64,000 nt of DNA from Desulfonatronovibrio hydrogenovorans DSM 9292 (GTDB taxonomy: Bacteria > Desulfobacterota > Desulfovibrionia > Desulfovibrionales > Desulfonatronovibrionaceae): NCBI RefSeq assembly GCF_000686525.1, contig NZ_JMKT01000012.1, positions 177,536 to 241,535 on the forward strand. The letters run 5' to 3'. How positions within the stretch are numbered: the stretch's first letter is position 1; every line of letters starts with the position of its first letter. Positions 53,897 to 64,000 of this stretch are shown piece by piece. Both the position numbers and the translations under genes were made by a program. Below the pieces are notes generated by a model. The model worked only from the letters and a program-made list of their open reading frames with translations. It had not been told where the DNA came from and ran no database searches.

Positions 53897-54748
53897 ATGG
53901 AAGAAAACAGTTTGACGAAATGGGTGCTGAAAGGGGGTAGGGTCATGGGCCCTGCCCCTTTTTTGATTGCAGGAATATTGAATGTTACTCCTGACTCGTT
54001 TTTTGACGGGGGAAGCCATCAGAGCCATGAAACTGCTGCAGACGCCGGCTGCAACCTTATTGCCCAGGGTGCGGACATGGTGGACCTGGGTGGAGAGAGC
54101 ACCCGGCCTTTTTCCCAGAGGGTTGATGCCCCTCTGGAGCTGTCCAGGGTTTTGCCGGTTCTTAAAAAAATCCTTGAAAAGCATCCCCGGGCCAATGTAT
54201 CCATAGATACATACAAGGCCTCTGTTGCTGATGAAACCTTGAGATCAGGGGCGGTTGCCGTCAATGATGTCTCAGGATGCCGTTTTGATCCGGACCTCCC
54301 GGACATCCTGGCCCAGCACCAGCCGGGTTATGTCCTCATGCACAGTCTTTGGCCGCCTGAAACCATGCAGGATGCCCCCAGCTACGGGGATGTGGTCTCA
54401 GATATCTGTTCTTTTTTTGAAGAGCGTCTTAATGTCCTGATTGGTAAAGGTCTGTCCCAAGACCGGATAGTGCTGGATCCGGGCATTGGATTTGGAAAAA
54501 CTCTGGAGCACAACCTGGAAATTCTGCGCAGGATCCAAGAGTTTAAGACATTTGGCCTTCCCCTGTATCTTGGTCTTTCCAACAAGTCGGTCTGGGGAAA
54601 GCTGCTGGGACTGGCACTTGAAAAAAGAGGCATGGTCACCCAGGTGGCTGTAGCTCTGACCGCAGCCAAAGGTGTGGCTGTCCACAGGGTCCATGATGTA
54701 GAATCCACCAGGAATACTTTGGAACTATTTAAGAGCATATGGTTTTGA
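53897..54748 (+). CDS. folP: Dihydropteroate synthase
   Basis: 283 residues. It joins 4-aminobenzoate to the pterin precursor of folate. Motifs: GILNVTPDSFFDGG near 27-40, the second family signature DLGGESTRPFS, and NDVSGCRFDP; a C-terminal HRVHDV segment closes the barrel. It follows ftsH by 29 bases and its 3' end overlaps cdaA by 10 bases, supporting cotranscription. Confidence 0.92.
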   Translation: MEENSLTKWVLKGGRVMGPAPFLIAGILNVTPDSFFDGGSHQSHETAADAGCNLIAQGADMVDLGGESTRPFSQRVDAPLELSRVLPVLKKILEKHPRANVSIDTYKASVADETLRSGAVAVNDVSGCRFDPDLPDILAQHQPGYVLMHSLWPPETMQDAPSYGDVVSDICSFFEERLNVLIGKGLSQDRIVLDPGIGFGKTLEHNLEILRRIQEFKTFGLPLYLGLSNKSVWGKLLGLALEKRGMVTQVAVALTAAKGVAVHRVHDVESTRNTLELFKSIWF

Positions 54749-55491
54749 ATCTAGGCTTTGTTCAATTCGGATGGCGCGACATCGTTGATATTGTTGTTGT
54801 GGCCTTTATTATTTACCGGGTGATCCTGCTGGTGAAGGGTACCAGGGCGGTCTCGGTTTTTTACGGTCTGCTCCTGCTCCTGGTCATCTACTACTTTTCC
54901 GGAGAATTCGGCCTGCACACTCTGCATTGGCTCCTGGCCAACTTCCTGGGCTCCCTGTTTCTGGTCATCATCATTCTTTTTCAGCGGGACATCCGCAAGG
55001 CTTTGGCCGAGATGGGCGCAGGCAGGCTCTGGTTCAAATCAAGGCCGGGCCTGGTCATCCTTGACGAGCTGATCCTGGCCCTGGTGGCCATGGCTCAGAA
55101 AAGAATCGGGGCCCTTGTGGTCATTGAAAAGAACACTCCCTTGGGCGATGTTGTTGAATCAGGAGTTGAACTTGATTCTTCCTTTTCCAAAGATCTTCTG
55201 GAAACCATTTTTTATCCCAACACCCCATTGCACGATGGGGCTGTGGTGATCCGGGACGATAAGATTGTGGCTGCCGGATGTATTCTACCCCTGGCCGTGG
55301 GCATCAAGTCCAAGTGGGACTTTGGCACTAGGCACCGGGCTGCTCTGGGCATTACTGAAGAAACCGATGCCATCGCCATAGTGGTTTCTGAAGAAAGGGG
55401 AGCCATTTCCGTGGCTATAGGAGGAAAACTCATTACCGCCCTGGATGAAGTCCGTCTGAGAAGAGTGCTGTCCACTGCCTGGGAAAAATGA
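54739..55491 (+). CDS. cdaA: Diadenylate cyclase CdaA (c-di-AMP synthase)
   Basis: 250 residues. Three N-terminal membrane segments (about 10-80) anchor a cytoplasmic DAC domain. The catalytic motifs are LHDGAVVIRDD (DGA) and GTRHRAALGITE (RHR). It makes the second messenger c-di-AMP from two ATP. The start overlaps folP by 10 bases. The following cdaR gene encodes its usual membrane regulator and glmM its known partner enzyme, so the classical cdaA-cdaR-glmM unit is complete. Confidence 0.92.
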   Translation: MVLNLGFVQFGWRDIVDIVVVAFIIYRVILLVKGTRAVSVFYGLLLLLVIYYFSGEFGLHTLHWLLANFLGSLFLVIIILFQRDIRKALAEMGAGRLWFKSRPGLVILDELILALVAMAQKRIGALVVIEKNTPLGDVVESGVELDSSFSKDLLETIFYPNTPLHDGAVVIRDDKIVAAGCILPLAVGIKSKWDFGTRHRAALGITEETDAIAIVVSEERGAISVAIGGKLITALDEVRLRRVLSTAWEK

Positions 55492-55492
55492 G

Positions 55493-56392
55493 ATGTTTAA
55501 AGTCAACTGGCAATACAGAATCATAGCAGCTGTGCTGGCTCTGTTCTTCTGGTATCTTATCAGTGGTCAGGAGAAGGTGGAGATATGGCTGAATGTGCCG
55601 GTTGAAATCGTTAACCTTCCTTCAGACCATATGATCAGGAGTGGAATGGTGGGGTCTGTCCGGGTCAGATGCAGGGGGACCAGCACCATCCTCAACAGGC
55701 TGGAGACCGGCAGGATCAGTTATACCCTAGATCTTAGCGGGATCAGGAGGGGCAGCAATGTCGTGGTTCTTGACCCCAAGAACATCAACCTTCCCAGGGC
55801 CATGGAGGTGGTCGAGATTTCCCCTTCCAGGCTGGAGCTGGATGTTGACCGGATCCTGACCAAAACAGTTCCAGTGAGGATAAGCTGGCAGGCCCATATC
55901 AGCCCTGATTTTGAACTCAAGGAAATTCGGGTGGAACCTGAACATGTAAGGATAAGCGGGGCTGCCAGAGTGGTGGAACGGATCGAGGAGATCGAATCCA
56001 GGCATATTGAAATCAGGGATGAAACCCCAAGAAGGGTCATCCGGAAAGTCGGACTGGAGCTTTTTCCGGAGGTGGACTCATCAGTAGGAGAGGTCCTGGT
56101 TGAGTTCGTGTTTGGCCCTGTCCTGGAGGAAATCTGGGTGCGCAAGCCTGTGCAGGTCATTGCTGATGAAGGAGTGGACTACAGGATTGAGCCTGATCAT
56201 GTCCGGGCCAACCTGGCCCTGCCCAAGACCCTCTTGCGCACTGAGGGCTGGCGGGATGGCATTGGCTATTTTATCCGCATAGACCAGGAAATGGAGCCGG
56301 GCGTACATGAACTGCAAGTAGGGGTGGATATGCCAAGAGACGGACAGGTGGTGGAGAAGCGCCCGGAAACCATCAGAGTCGAAATAAGGTGA
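55493..56392 (+). CDS. cdaR: CdaA regulatory protein CdaR (YbbR domains)
   Basis: 299 residues. One N-terminal membrane segment ([15 protein letters not shown] near 9-23) is followed by an extracytoplasmic region with repeated YbbR-type domains (alternating strands such as [15 protein letters not shown] and [18 protein letters not shown]). CdaR modulates CdaA activity through the membrane. It begins 1 base after the cdaA stop and ends about 47 bases before the glmM start. Confidence 0.85.
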   Translation: MFKVNWQYRIIAAVLALFFWYLISGQEKVEIWLNVPVEIVNLPSDHMIRSGMVGSVRVRCRGTSTILNRLETGRISYTLDLSGIRRGSNVVVLDPKNINLPRAMEVVEISPSRLELDVDRILTKTVPVRISWQAHISPDFELKEIRVEPEHVRISGAARVVERIEEIESRHIEIRDETPRRVIRKVGLELFPEVDSSVGEVLVEFVFGPVLEEIWVRKPVQVIADEGVDYRIEPDHVRANLALPKTLLRTEGWRDGIGYFIRIDQEMEPGVHELQVGVDMPRDGQVVEKRPETIRVEIR

Positions 56393-56439
56393 CCGTATCC
56401 GGAATCAGATCCGGACAAGATATATTTAAGGAGTTTCTT

Positions 56440-57801
56440 ATGCGCAAAAAACTGTTTGGAACAGACGGGCTTCGAGGTCAGGCCAATATTTTTCCCATGC
56501 TTCCGGAGATAGTCCTGAGACTGGGGCTGGCAGCCGGTCAATACTTTCGTAACGGCCGCCGAAGACACCGGGTACTCATCGGCAAGGACACAAGATTATC
56601 CGGATATGTCTTTGAGAATGCCCTGACTTCGGGTTTCTGTGCTTCGGGCATGGATGTTTATATGGTGGGTCCCATGCCTACTCCGGCCATTTCTTTTCTG
56701 ACCAAAAACATGCGGGCTGATCTGGGCGTGGTTATATCCGCCTCCCACAATCCGTTCATGGACAACGGCATTAAATTTTTCGACCAAATGGGATTCAAGC
56801 TGTCTGATCAGGTTGAGGATGAAATTTCCGAGATGGTTTTGTCACCGGATATCAACTGGGCTCATCCTCAGCCGGAACTTATGGGCAGGGCCACTAAAAT
56901 CGTGGACAGCCCGGGTAGGTACATCGTTCACCTCAAGAACAGCCTGCCCAACACCATGAGCCTCCAGGGAATGAAGGTGGTCATTGATTGTGCCAATGGA
57001 GCCACCTACAGGGTCGCCCCCCTGATATTTGAAGAGCTGGGGGCAAAAGTCATTATGACCGGAGTTGAGCCCGACGGGCTGAACATCAATAAAAAGTGCG
57101 GTTCACTTTACCCTGAGGTGGCAGCCAATATGGTCCTGGAACATGGGGCTGATCTGGGCCTGACTTTGGATGGAGACGGTGACAGGCTCATAGCCATTGA
57201 TGAGAACGGAGTGGTCCTTGACGGTGATCAGATTATGGCTATCTGCGCCATGGATCTGATGGAAAAAGATTCTCTTCCAGGCAACCTGCTGGTATCAACC
57301 GTTATGAGCAATATGGCCCTGGAAGTGTTCATGGGTTCCATAGGCGGCAGTCTCATCCGGACCAAAGTGGGAGACAGATATGTTGTTGAAGCCATGCGCC
57401 GGAAAGGGGCCATCATGGGCGGAGAACAGTCAGGCCATCTTATCTTTCTTGATTATTCAACCACTGGCGATGGAATCCTGGCCGGTATCAGGCTGTTGCG
57501 GATAATGCTGGAAAAAAACAAACCACTGTCTGAACTCTCCAGGCTGCTGACTCCGTTTCCCCAGAAACTCATCAATGTCCATGTTGAAAGAAAAATACCT
57601 TTTGAGGAAGTGGAAAACATCAGAAAGGCCCTGGAAAAGGCGGAAAAGAGCCTGGGCAAGAAAGGAAGAGTCCTGCTCAGATATTCTGGAACCGAGTCAG
57701 TGGCCAGGGTCATGGTGGAGGGAGATGATGAAGCCCTAGTTGAAAAATGGGCTTCAGACCTGGCTGAAGAGGTGGAACACGGACTCAGAGCTGATTCCTG
57801 A
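56440..57801 (+). CDS. glmM: Phosphoglucosamine mutase
   Basis: 453 residues from ATG 56440 with TAAGGAG upstream; the frame is open 17 codons farther with a GTG that lacks a site. It converts glucosamine-6-phosphate to glucosamine-1-phosphate for peptidoglycan and LPS precursors. [11 protein letters not shown] opens the protein, the catalytic phosphoserine loop is [15 protein letters not shown], the metal loop is DGDGDRL, and the phosphate-binding RYSGTES is C-terminal. GlmM is also known to bind and inhibit CdaA in other bacteria. Confidence 0.94.
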   Translation: MRKKLFGTDGLRGQANIFPMLPEIVLRLGLAAGQYFRNGRRRHRVLIGKDTRLSGYVFENALTSGFCASGMDVYMVGPMPTPAISFLTKNMRADLGVVISASHNPFMDNGIKFFDQMGFKLSDQVEDEISEMVLSPDINWAHPQPELMGRATKIVDSPGRYIVHLKNSLPNTMSLQGMKVVIDCANGATYRVAPLIFEELGAKVIMTGVEPDGLNINKKCGSLYPEVAANMVLEHGADLGLTLDGDGDRLIAIDENGVVLDGDQIMAICAMDLMEKDSLPGNLLVSTVMSNMALEVFMGSIGGSLIRTKVGDRYVVEAMRRKGAIMGGEQSGHLIFLDYSTTGDGILAGIRLLRIMLEKNKPLSELSRLLTPFPQKLINVHVERKIPFEEVENIRKALEKAEKSLGKKGRVLLRYSGTESVARVMVEGDDEALVEKWASDLAEEVEHGLRADS

Positions 57802-57954
57802 TTCTGCTGGCTGGCAGGATTAACCAACTTGTTTTTATCTGCTCATAAGATTAAGCTGAACAGGAAGGTCTCAGGGTCAGAGAAAGATTATATTGAAAAT
57901 GAAAAGACCTCTGGGTTATCATTTGGTAAGTATCATACATAAAAGGAGTTTTAC

Positions 57955-58824
57955 GTGGAAGCCAAGAAGGTGATTATTCCAGTAGCCGGTTGGGGAACCA
58001 GGTCATTGCCTGCCACCAAGAACGTTCCCAAGGAGATGCTTCCTGTTTATAAAAAACCAGCGGTCCAGTACGTGGTGGAAGAAGCCATTGATTCTGACCT
58101 GAACGATGTGGTCTTTGTAACCAACCAGCAAAAAAGGATCATTGAGGACCATTTTGACTACAACCTGTCCCTTGAAGCCCTGCTCCGCAGGTCGGGCAAG
58201 GAGCATCTTTTGAAAGATGTCAGGCAGGTTGCTGAAATGGCAAATATAATTTCCGTACGGCAAAAAGAGCAGTTGGGTCTGGGACATGCAGTCCTCTGTG
58301 CCAGAGAGGTAGTCAAACAGGAGCCTTTTGCGGTCATGGTGGGAGACGACCTCATGTTCAGCAGGGAACCGGCTATTAAGCAGCTCATGGAAGTAGCCAA
58401 GACCGAGCATATGCCTGTGGTGGGAGTTGTTGAGGTGCCCCTGGAAAGGGTCTCCAAATACGGCATCATCCAGGGAGAGGAGTTTGCACCCGGGCTTTAC
58501 CGGGTAAGACAGGTCTTTGAAAAGCCTGATCCCAAAAATGCCCCGTCCAGGCTGGCCATAGTTGGCAGATATGTGCTTACTCCGGAAATATTCGAATATC
58601 TTGAGAATCTGGAGCCAGGATATGATCTTGAATATCAGCTGACCGACGCCCTGCAGGCCCTGGCTCAGAACAAGAGACTTCTGGCGGTCAAGCTTGATGG
58701 AAGACGGTTTGATATTGGAGACTGGGCCGACTATCTGACAGGAAACATATACTTCGCGCTGCAGGACGAGGAACTGCGCGATGAACTGCTTCAAAGGCTG
58801 GAGGAGTTTTTGCCTTGCAAATAG
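57955..58824 (+). CDS. galU: UTP--glucose-1-phosphate uridylyltransferase
   Basis: 289 residues from GTG 57955, preceded by AAAAGGAG. The nucleotidyltransferase loop reads VAGWGTRSLPATKNVPKEML and the core includes GLGHAVLCAREVV, MVGDDLMF and YDLEYQLTDALQ. The product UDP-glucose feeds surface polysaccharides. It is 153 bases from glmM. Its stop overlaps the next start by 10 bases. Confidence 0.93.
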   Translation: MEAKKVIIPVAGWGTRSLPATKNVPKEMLPVYKKPAVQYVVEEAIDSDLNDVVFVTNQQKRIIEDHFDYNLSLEALLRRSGKEHLLKDVRQVAEMANIISVRQKEQLGLGHAVLCAREVVKQEPFAVMVGDDLMFSREPAIKQLMEVAKTEHMPVVGVVEVPLERVSKYGIIQGEEFAPGLYRVRQVFEKPDPKNAPSRLAIVGRYVLTPEIFEYLENLEPGYDLEYQLTDALQALAQNKRLLAVKLDGRRFDIGDWADYLTGNIYFALQDEELRDELLQRLEEFLPCK

Positions 58825-59567
58825 TCAGGGGGCTGGCTCTTTTGATCAGCTTTATATTATGGACAGTTCCATCTTCCGGCCTGGCTGGGTCCGAATCGGA
58901 TCTAGCCAAAAGGATTGAGAGTTACCGGTCCGGCATGGACAGCTATTCTCTGGCCATGGATTTTGTTGACCAGGGAGTTTCTTTGCGGATCTGGCAGCAG
59001 GGACAGGACTGGCGGCAGGAATGGGTTCAGATAACCGGGGCTGGAGAAAAGGTGGCAGCAGTGGCTGTGGGAAGAGGTCAAACCGTCCTCATGGCCTATG
59101 GCCTGTCTGAAATATATCCGCCTCTGATCAATGTTTTATTTTACAGTCTGGACTGGTGGAAAGACCAGGGGCTGGACCCTGAGCGGCAAAGCTATCATTT
59201 TTTTCATGGCCGTCCGGCCCTGGCCTTAGGCATGTCTGATCCTGATGATCCAGGGCCTCAGCTGTGGCTGGACAATGAAGAACTGGTTCCTATCCGCACT
59301 TTTTTTTCCAGGGCCGGAAAAATACTGGATCTGGGCTGGCTTGAACAAAGAAATGTGGGCAACTATAAGCTGCCCCACAAATTAATCATTGATTCCGGAG
59401 AGAAAAAACTGGTCTGTCAGATCAGATGGAGGGAGATCGGTTCGTCTCATGATAAGCTCCTTTTTTCTTCTGAACGGCTTGAACAGTCCTTTTCTCAGGC
59501 AGTGCTCAGGCCACCGGACCTGGTTGCAGAGTATTATCTCTGGCAGGCTGTTTTGTTTGGAGAATAG
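58815..59567 (+). CDS. Exported protein of unknown function, LolA-like plan
   Basis: 250 residues from TTG 58815 with GGAGGAG upstream, overlapping galU by 10 bases. A signal peptide is evident (hydrophobic LALLISFILWTV, cleavage near GLAG-S), so the protein is periplasmic. The mature part begins with a helix (LAKRIESYRSG) and then repeated strands, ending in DKLLFSSERLEQSF. This resembles LolA/LolB-like lipoprotein carrier folds in outline only. No family can be named with confidence. Confidence 0.65.
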   Translation: MQIVRGLALLISFILWTVPSSGLAGSESDLAKRIESYRSGMDSYSLAMDFVDQGVSLRIWQQGQDWRQEWVQITGAGEKVAAVAVGRGQTVLMAYGLSEIYPPLINVLFYSLDWWKDQGLDPERQSYHFFHGRPALALGMSDPDDPGPQLWLDNEELVPIRTFFSRAGKILDLGWLEQRNVGNYKLPHKLIIDSGEKKLVCQIRWREIGSSHDKLLFSSERLEQSFSQAVLRPPDLVAEYYLWQAVLFGE

Positions 59568-59627
59568 TATTTTCTTCTGTCCCAGTCCCGGACCTGATCA
59601 ACATTTCTCTTTTGATTCCGCCAAATA

Positions 59628-61976
59628 ATGTCAAATTACCATCATTCCCGGGCGATATGGTCTGTAGCCGTACTGAGCCCGCCTTACAAAAGTCTTGTCT
59701 ATCAGGAGCCTGAGTATTTTTCAGCCCAGACCTGGACGCCCGGGCTGAGGGTCACGGTTCCCATGGGCCGGGGGGACGTGCTCAGGGTTGGAGTGCTGGA
59801 GACTCATGTGCCCATGGGTCCTTTGAAGAAACTCAAAGATATTCACTGGCCCCTGGAAAGGGAGCCTCTTATTTCCCGGGAATACCTGGAAATGATTCTT
59901 GAACTCTCCAAAAGACACCTGGTTCCCCTGGCCAGAATCCTGGCCAGTGTCCTGCCTGAAGGACTGCGCCGCCTGCCGGATGCCCTTGTTATAAAAGGGT
60001 CCGGTCAAAAGGTTCCTTTTCCCGGGCCAGGTTCCGATAAAAGGCACCTTAAAGACCTTGCAGACTCCTGGATGGCTGGTGAAGCTGATTTTTTTTCCAG
60101 GAGCAGGGTGTCTCAAAAGATTATTTCCGTGGCCAAAGATCCTCCCTGGCCGATTTTGCCCAATGCCAAACTGCAATGGAAGATTATGGATCTGCTGTGG
60201 GAGCAGGGGGAGGTCACAGGGTCCCACCTCAGAAAGGTCTTTGGACCTCAGGTTGGGACGAGCATCAAGTCATTAACGGACAAAGGACTGGTCAGGGTTC
60301 AGATCCAAAACCCTGAAGGGGGGCAGGCCAGGGCTTGTTCCGGGAAGAGGATTGACTATGAACTGACACCGGATCAGCAGGAGGCCCTGTCTTTTTTCCT
60401 GCCCAAGCTGGGCAAAAGGGTTTTTGACGTCAGTGTTCTGCATGGTATAACCGGTAGCGGGAAAAGCATTGTTTATCTGAACCTGGCCAGGGAGTGTCTG
60501 GAAAAAGGAAGGTCTGCCGTTATCCTGGCCCCGGAAATAGCCATTGCAGCTCAGCTTTATGCCCTGATCTGTACTTCCCTGCCTTCCAGCAGGGTTTTTC
60601 TGCACCATGGTCTTAAAGGCTCAAAAGACAAAGAATCTCTTTTTCTTGCCCTGTCCAGATCTGAGGAACCGATCATCCTGGTGGGCACCAGGTCGGCCCT
60701 GTTCATGCCGCTTCAGAATGTGGGACTGATAATTCTGGATGAAGAACATGACGAATCATTCAAACAGGATCAGGTCTTTGTTTATCAGGCCAAGGAGATA
60801 GCTCACTATCTGGCCAAACGGGATGATTCGGTTTTGATTCTGGGATCTGCCACTCCTGATGTAAAAAGCTTTTATGCGGCCAGGGAAAAAAAAGTGAACC
60901 TGGTTACCATGAACAGTCGGGTGGGCAAAAGCATTCTGCCCAGGGTCAGTTTTGTTGATCTGAAAAAAGATCCGCCTGGATTCGGTCCTTTGTCCAGCAG
61001 ATGTGAAAAGGCCTTGAAAGAGACCCTGGGCAGGGGCGAGCAGGCCATAATCATGCATAACCGCAGAGGGTATTCCCCCATCATCATGTGCAGCGACTGT
61101 TCGGAAATCGCTAGGTGCTCGGAATGCAAAGTGAGTCTGACCCTGCACAAGCAGAGGCAAAGGCTGGTATGCCACTACTGCGGCAAATCCCTTCCGTTTT
61201 CCATTTTTTGTGAGAACTGCCGGGGAGCTGAATTTGTTCCAGTGGGGGACGGTACTGAAAAGATTGAAGAGTTTTTTATAGAAAAATTAAAAGACATAAA
61301 TGTATTGCGACTGGACAGGGACAGCGCCAGGAACCCGGCCAGGACTGAGGAGATACTGGACGCCTTTGCCGGGAACCGCGCCCAGGTCCTGGTGGGAACC
61401 CAGATGCTCAGCAAGGGACATACCTTTCCCAATGTGACCCTGTGTATTGTCCTGGACGGAGACCTGGGGCTGGGACTTCCTGATTATCGTTCTTCTGAAA
61501 GGACCTTTCAGCTCCTGGTCCAGCTTTCAGGGAGGGCCGGCAGAGGAGACAAGCCTGGTCAGGTCTTCATACAGACCAGGAATCCTGAACATTTTTGCTG
61601 GCAGTTTGTTGCTGCTTCCGACTATCATGGTTTTTTTGAACAGGAGTTATCCAGGCGAAGGCTTTTTGGATACCCTCCGTTTGTCAGGCTGGGGCTTATA
61701 AGATTGTCCGTTCCAGCAGGATGGAGCAAAGGCGAGAACTTGCTTTCCGAGCTGCGAAGATTTTCCCCGGGCATTGCGGATAAATTTGGAGTCAGGCTTC
61801 TGGGACCGGCAGCGGCCCCATTGTCAAGATTGAAAAACAGGGATAGATACCAGTTTCTGGTCAAGGCCAGGGACTGGACCAGCATCAAGCATGTTTACTG
61901 CCAGCTGGAGCCGTTCTGGAAAAAACACAGAAACATCAGGGCCAGTCTGGATCTGGATCCCATGAACATGCTCTAA
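59628..61976 (+). CDS. priA: Primosomal protein N' (replication restart helicase PriA)
   Basis: 782 residues. The N-terminal 3'-end-binding region (about 1-110) precedes the helicase with Walker A GITGSGKS near 279, the DEEH-type box (LDEEHDESF), and SATPDVKS. Between motifs lie the zinc-binding Cys pairs (CSDC, CSEC, CHYC, CENC). It reloads the replisome at stalled forks. The N-terminal half includes an insertion around 120-230 with a winged-helix-like stretch ([20 protein letters not shown]), as in many PriA proteins. Transcribed in line with galU. Confidence 0.93.
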   Translation: MSNYHHSRAIWSVAVLSPPYKSLVYQEPEYFSAQTWTPGLRVTVPMGRGDVLRVGVLETHVPMGPLKKLKDIHWPLEREPLISREYLEMILELSKRHLVPLARILASVLPEGLRRLPDALVIKGSGQKVPFPGPGSDKRHLKDLADSWMAGEADFFSRSRVSQKIISVAKDPPWPILPNAKLQWKIMDLLWEQGEVTGSHLRKVFGPQVGTSIKSLTDKGLVRVQIQNPEGGQARACSGKRIDYELTPDQQEALSFFLPKLGKRVFDVSVLHGITGSGKSIVYLNLARECLEKGRSAVILAPEIAIAAQLYALICTSLPSSRVFLHHGLKGSKDKESLFLALSRSEEPIILVGTRSALFMPLQNVGLIILDEEHDESFKQDQVFVYQAKEIAHYLAKRDDSVLILGSATPDVKSFYAAREKKVNLVTMNSRVGKSILPRVSFVDLKKDPPGFGPLSSRCEKALKETLGRGEQAIIMHNRRGYSPIIMCSDCSEIARCSECKVSLTLHKQRQRLVCHYCGKSLPFSIFCENCRGAEFVPVGDGTEKIEEFFIEKLKDINVLRLDRDSARNPARTEEILDAFAGNRAQVLVGTQMLSKGHTFPNVTLCIVLDGDLGLGLPDYRSSERTFQLLVQLSGRAGRGDKPGQVFIQTRNPEHFCWQFVAASDYHGFFEQELSRRRLFGYPPFVRLGLIRLSVPAGWSKGENLLSELRRFSPGIADKFGVRLLGPAAAPLSRLKNRDRYQFLVKARDWTSIKHVYCQLEPFWKKHRNIRASLDLDPMNML

Positions 61977-62035
61977 GGGCTTCAGCAGATATTGCAGATG
62001 ACTTTGAGCAAGTGTCATTGAACAGGAGCAAAACA

Positions 62036-63418
62036 GTGAGAATTAGAGTCAAACAGGCATTGAATTCCCCAGAAACCCGATCCAACATCCAGGTCAAGGG
62101 GTGGGTGAGAACCAAGAGACAATCCAAAGGATTCTGTTTTCTGGAGGTCAACGACGGGTCCTGCCTGAAAAATCTGCAGGTGATCGTTGATCAGGGTGTG
62201 CCGGGATACGAGTTCATTGATCAGGTGAATACCGGAGCTTCTGTGGATATAAGCGGTGATCTGGTGTCATCTCCCGGGAAAGGCCAGGCCTGGGAAGTAA
62301 AGGCATCTATGATAGCTTTGGTGGGCGGAGCAGACCCGGAGTCCTATCCCCTGCAGAAAAAAAGGCATTCGGATGAATTTCTTCGCACTATTGCCCATTT
62401 GAGGCCCAGGACCAACAAGTATGGAGCCATGAACAGGATTCGTTCGGAAATGAGTTTTGGAGTGCATAAGTATTTTCATGATCTTGGATTCAACTATATT
62501 CATACTCCCATTGTAACCGGGTCGGACTGTGAAGGGGCTGGAGAAATGTTTCTGGTCACAGCCCTGGACCTGGACGATCTGGCAGCAAAGGGCAAACGGG
62601 TGGATTTTGAAATAGACTTTTTCGGCAAAAGGGCTCATTTGACTGTTTCAGGTCAGCTCAATGCAGAGAATCTGGCCTGCGCCCTTGGCGATGTGTATAC
62701 TTTTGGCCCCACGTTTCGGGCGGAAAATTCCAATACTCCCAAGCACGTGGCAGAGTTCTGGATGATTGAGCCGGAAATGGCTTTTGCCGATCTCAAAGAT
62801 AATATGGATCTGGCCGAGGACATGGTTAAGAAGATGCTGATCCATGTCAGGGAGAACTGTCCTGACGATTTGGAGCTTTTTACCAGATTCGTGGACAAGG
62901 ACCTGGAATCCAGGCTGGACAATATCATCAACAAGGCCTTTGTCCGTCTGCCCTATGTCCAGGCCATAGACATCCTTAACCAGTCCGGGCAGCAGTTTGA
63001 GTTTCCTGTTGAATACGGACTGGATCTTCAGACTGAGCATGAAAGATTTCTGTGCGAGCAGCATTTCAAGGCGCCGGTGATTCTTTTTGATTATCCCAAA
63101 ACCATCAAACCTTTCTACATGAGAGTCAATGATGATGATCAAACCGTGGCTGCCATGGATGTTCTGGTTCCCGGGGTGGGCGAACTGGTGGGAGGCAGCC
63201 AGCGGGAGGAGCGTCAGGATGTTTTGGAGTCCAGGATTGATGAGACCGGACTGAATAGAGATGACTACTGGTGGTACATCGACCTCAGACGGTTCGGCAC
63301 TGTGCCCCACTCCGGGTTCGGCCTGGGGTTTGAGCGGCTGCTCATGCTGGCCACTGGGGTGACCAATATCAGGGACGTGATCATGTTCCCTCGTACCCCC
63401 AAGGGTCTGGAATTTTAG
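62036..63418 (+). CDS. asnS: Asparaginyl-tRNA synthetase
   Basis: 460 residues from GTG 62036, which has ACAGGAG at good spacing; the frame opens 8 codons earlier without a site. A class IIb synthetase: an N-terminal OB fold ([21 protein letters not shown], in two parts), motif 2 around [20 protein letters not shown], and motif 3 [12 protein letters not shown]. The RAENS and AEFWMIEPE blocks distinguish AsnS from AspS. It is 59 bases after priA and lies just upstream of the rRNA operon. Confidence 0.93.
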   Translation: MRIRVKQALNSPETRSNIQVKGWVRTKRQSKGFCFLEVNDGSCLKNLQVIVDQGVPGYEFIDQVNTGASVDISGDLVSSPGKGQAWEVKASMIALVGGADPESYPLQKKRHSDEFLRTIAHLRPRTNKYGAMNRIRSEMSFGVHKYFHDLGFNYIHTPIVTGSDCEGAGEMFLVTALDLDDLAAKGKRVDFEIDFFGKRAHLTVSGQLNAENLACALGDVYTFGPTFRAENSNTPKHVAEFWMIEPEMAFADLKDNMDLAEDMVKKMLIHVRENCPDDLELFTRFVDKDLESRLDNIINKAFVRLPYVQAIDILNQSGQQFEFPVEYGLDLQTEHERFLCEQHFKAPVILFDYPKTIKPFYMRVNDDDQTVAAMDVLVPGVGELVGGSQREERQDVLESRIDETGLNRDDYWWYIDLRRFGTVPHSGFGLGFERLLMLATGVTNIRDVIMFPRTPKGLEF

Positions 63419-63488
63419 TATTTTTCTTTTGAGAATAGTTTTGGGCTTAATTTCTGAGAAGAAATTTTTGTTTTTTTGAAAATAGTTG

Positions 63489-63517
63489 TTGACACCCAGG
63501 CTGATCCTATTTATTAA
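63489..63517 (+). promoter_or_regulatory. rRNA operon promoter candidate, upstream
   Basis: TTGACA (63489-63494), 17 bases, TATTAA (63512-63517). It lies about 265 bases before the predicted 16S 5' end. The -35 box is perfect and the -10 is moderate. Confidence 0.5.
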
Positions 63518-63607
63518 CTCGATCTTTCGGCGACACGAAGCCGGATTCAGTTCATTGATTAACATATTGAGAAAAAAGGGAAATTTCCTTCTTCAGAAAG
63601 AAAAAGC

Positions 63608-63636
63608 TTGACATTGATCCAGCTCATCTTTATAAG
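63608..63636 (+). promoter_or_regulatory. rRNA operon promoter, main candidate
   Basis: TTGACA (63608-63613), 17 bases, TATAAG (63631-63636), 5 of 6 in the -10 box. Preceded by an A-rich stretch (GAAAGAAAAAG), which may serve as an UP element. It is the best promoter for the rRNA operon and lies about 145 bases upstream of 16S. Confidence 0.7.
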
Positions 63637-63654
63637 TTGAAGTTTCCTGATTCA

Positions 63655-63680
63655 TGTTCCTTGACAATTAAATAGTGAGC
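63655..63680 (+). promoter_or_regulatory. boxA-like antitermination element in the rRNA leader
   Basis: TGTTCCTTGACAATTAAATA closely resembles the TGCTCTTTGACAATT-type boxA of rRNA leaders, where Nus factors assemble. It sits between the main promoter and 16S, as expected. Confidence 0.65.
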
Positions 63681-63779
63681 CGATTTTTAAGATTCAAGTA
63701 GGTTTTTCATTTTCGAGTGGAAGCTTACGGGTCTAGTTTGTTTTGAATGAGTTACTAATAGGTAGCTTTCTAGTTATTT

Positions 63780-64000
<221 letters not shown>

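Noticed and set aside
62648..63565. 305-codon open frame on the minus strand across asnS
   Set aside because: It is the antisense shadow of a clear synthetase gene; the translation has no domain logic. The same applies to long antisense frames at 1139-2167, 3575-4447, 23045-24082, 49039-49863 and 52611-53672.

Overview
The window reads as a chromosomal segment of an anaerobic, sulfate-reducer-like bacterium, most likely in the Desulfovibrionales (Desulfobacterota). Pointers are a split-Soret-type dihaem cytochrome, a cytoplasmic HydBGDA [NiFe] hydrogenase, a 2-oxoacid:ferredoxin oxidoreductase, a class III (oxygen-sensitive) ribonucleotide reductase, rubrerythrin, a CobA-HemD fusion, a selenocysteine tRNA, and the 5' part of a 16S rRNA gene at the right edge. 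The exact genus cannot be fixed from the sequence alone.

Layout. 1-5.5 kb: end of a ferredoxin gene, then korABC, surE, fba and gap (2-oxoacid and lower glycolytic/gluconeogenic metabolism). 5.9-9.1 kb: a TAXI-type TRAP transporter. 9.3-14.4 kb: hydBGDA followed by cbiB. 14.5-18.1 kb: an Lrp-type regulator and the bifunctional proline catabolism enzyme PutA. 18.4-21.9 kb: a five-gene cluster of unrecognised proteins behind a near-consensus promoter and closed by a strong terminator; this is the best candidate for an undescribed system. 22-27.4 kb: valS, a dispersed palindromic repeat, cobA-hemD and purN. 27.5-33 kb: mostly minus-strand genes (a Rex-like regulator with an unusual glycine motif, split-Soret cytochrome behind a sigma-54 promoter, a DEAD-box helicase, an orphan protein, a lipoprotein FKBP) plus a small tautomerase on the plus strand.

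33-37.7 kb: a TrhA/hemolysin III membrane protein, rubrerythrin, then promoter - cobalamin riboswitch - nrdG - nrdD, so the B12-independent anaerobic reductase is apparently controlled by B12. 37.7-40.1 kb: a GAF/AAA+/HTH sigma-54 activator, facing three GTCAnATATGAC sites, a consensus -24/-12 promoter and one small unknown gene. 40.2-47.2 kb: a complete RND tripartite efflux operon with an MFS drug exporter. 47.2-51.8 kb: a methyltransferase, argF-argG-argH and tRNA-Sec. 51.9-63.4 kb: a long co-directional run of ftsH, folP, cdaA, cdaR, glmM, galU, a LolA-like unknown, priA and asnS (proteostasis, folate, c-di-AMP signalling, envelope precursors, replication restart). The window ends in an rRNA operon with promoter-like elements and a boxA-like leader.

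Several starts were placed downstream of the longest open frame on the basis of Shine-Dalgarno sites, promoters or the riboswitch: the TRAP permease, putA, purN, nrdG, the sigma-54 regulator, the 133-residue gene, deaD, glmM, argF, argG and asnS among them. Family assignments rest on recognisable motifs and general resemblance; no database search was possible.
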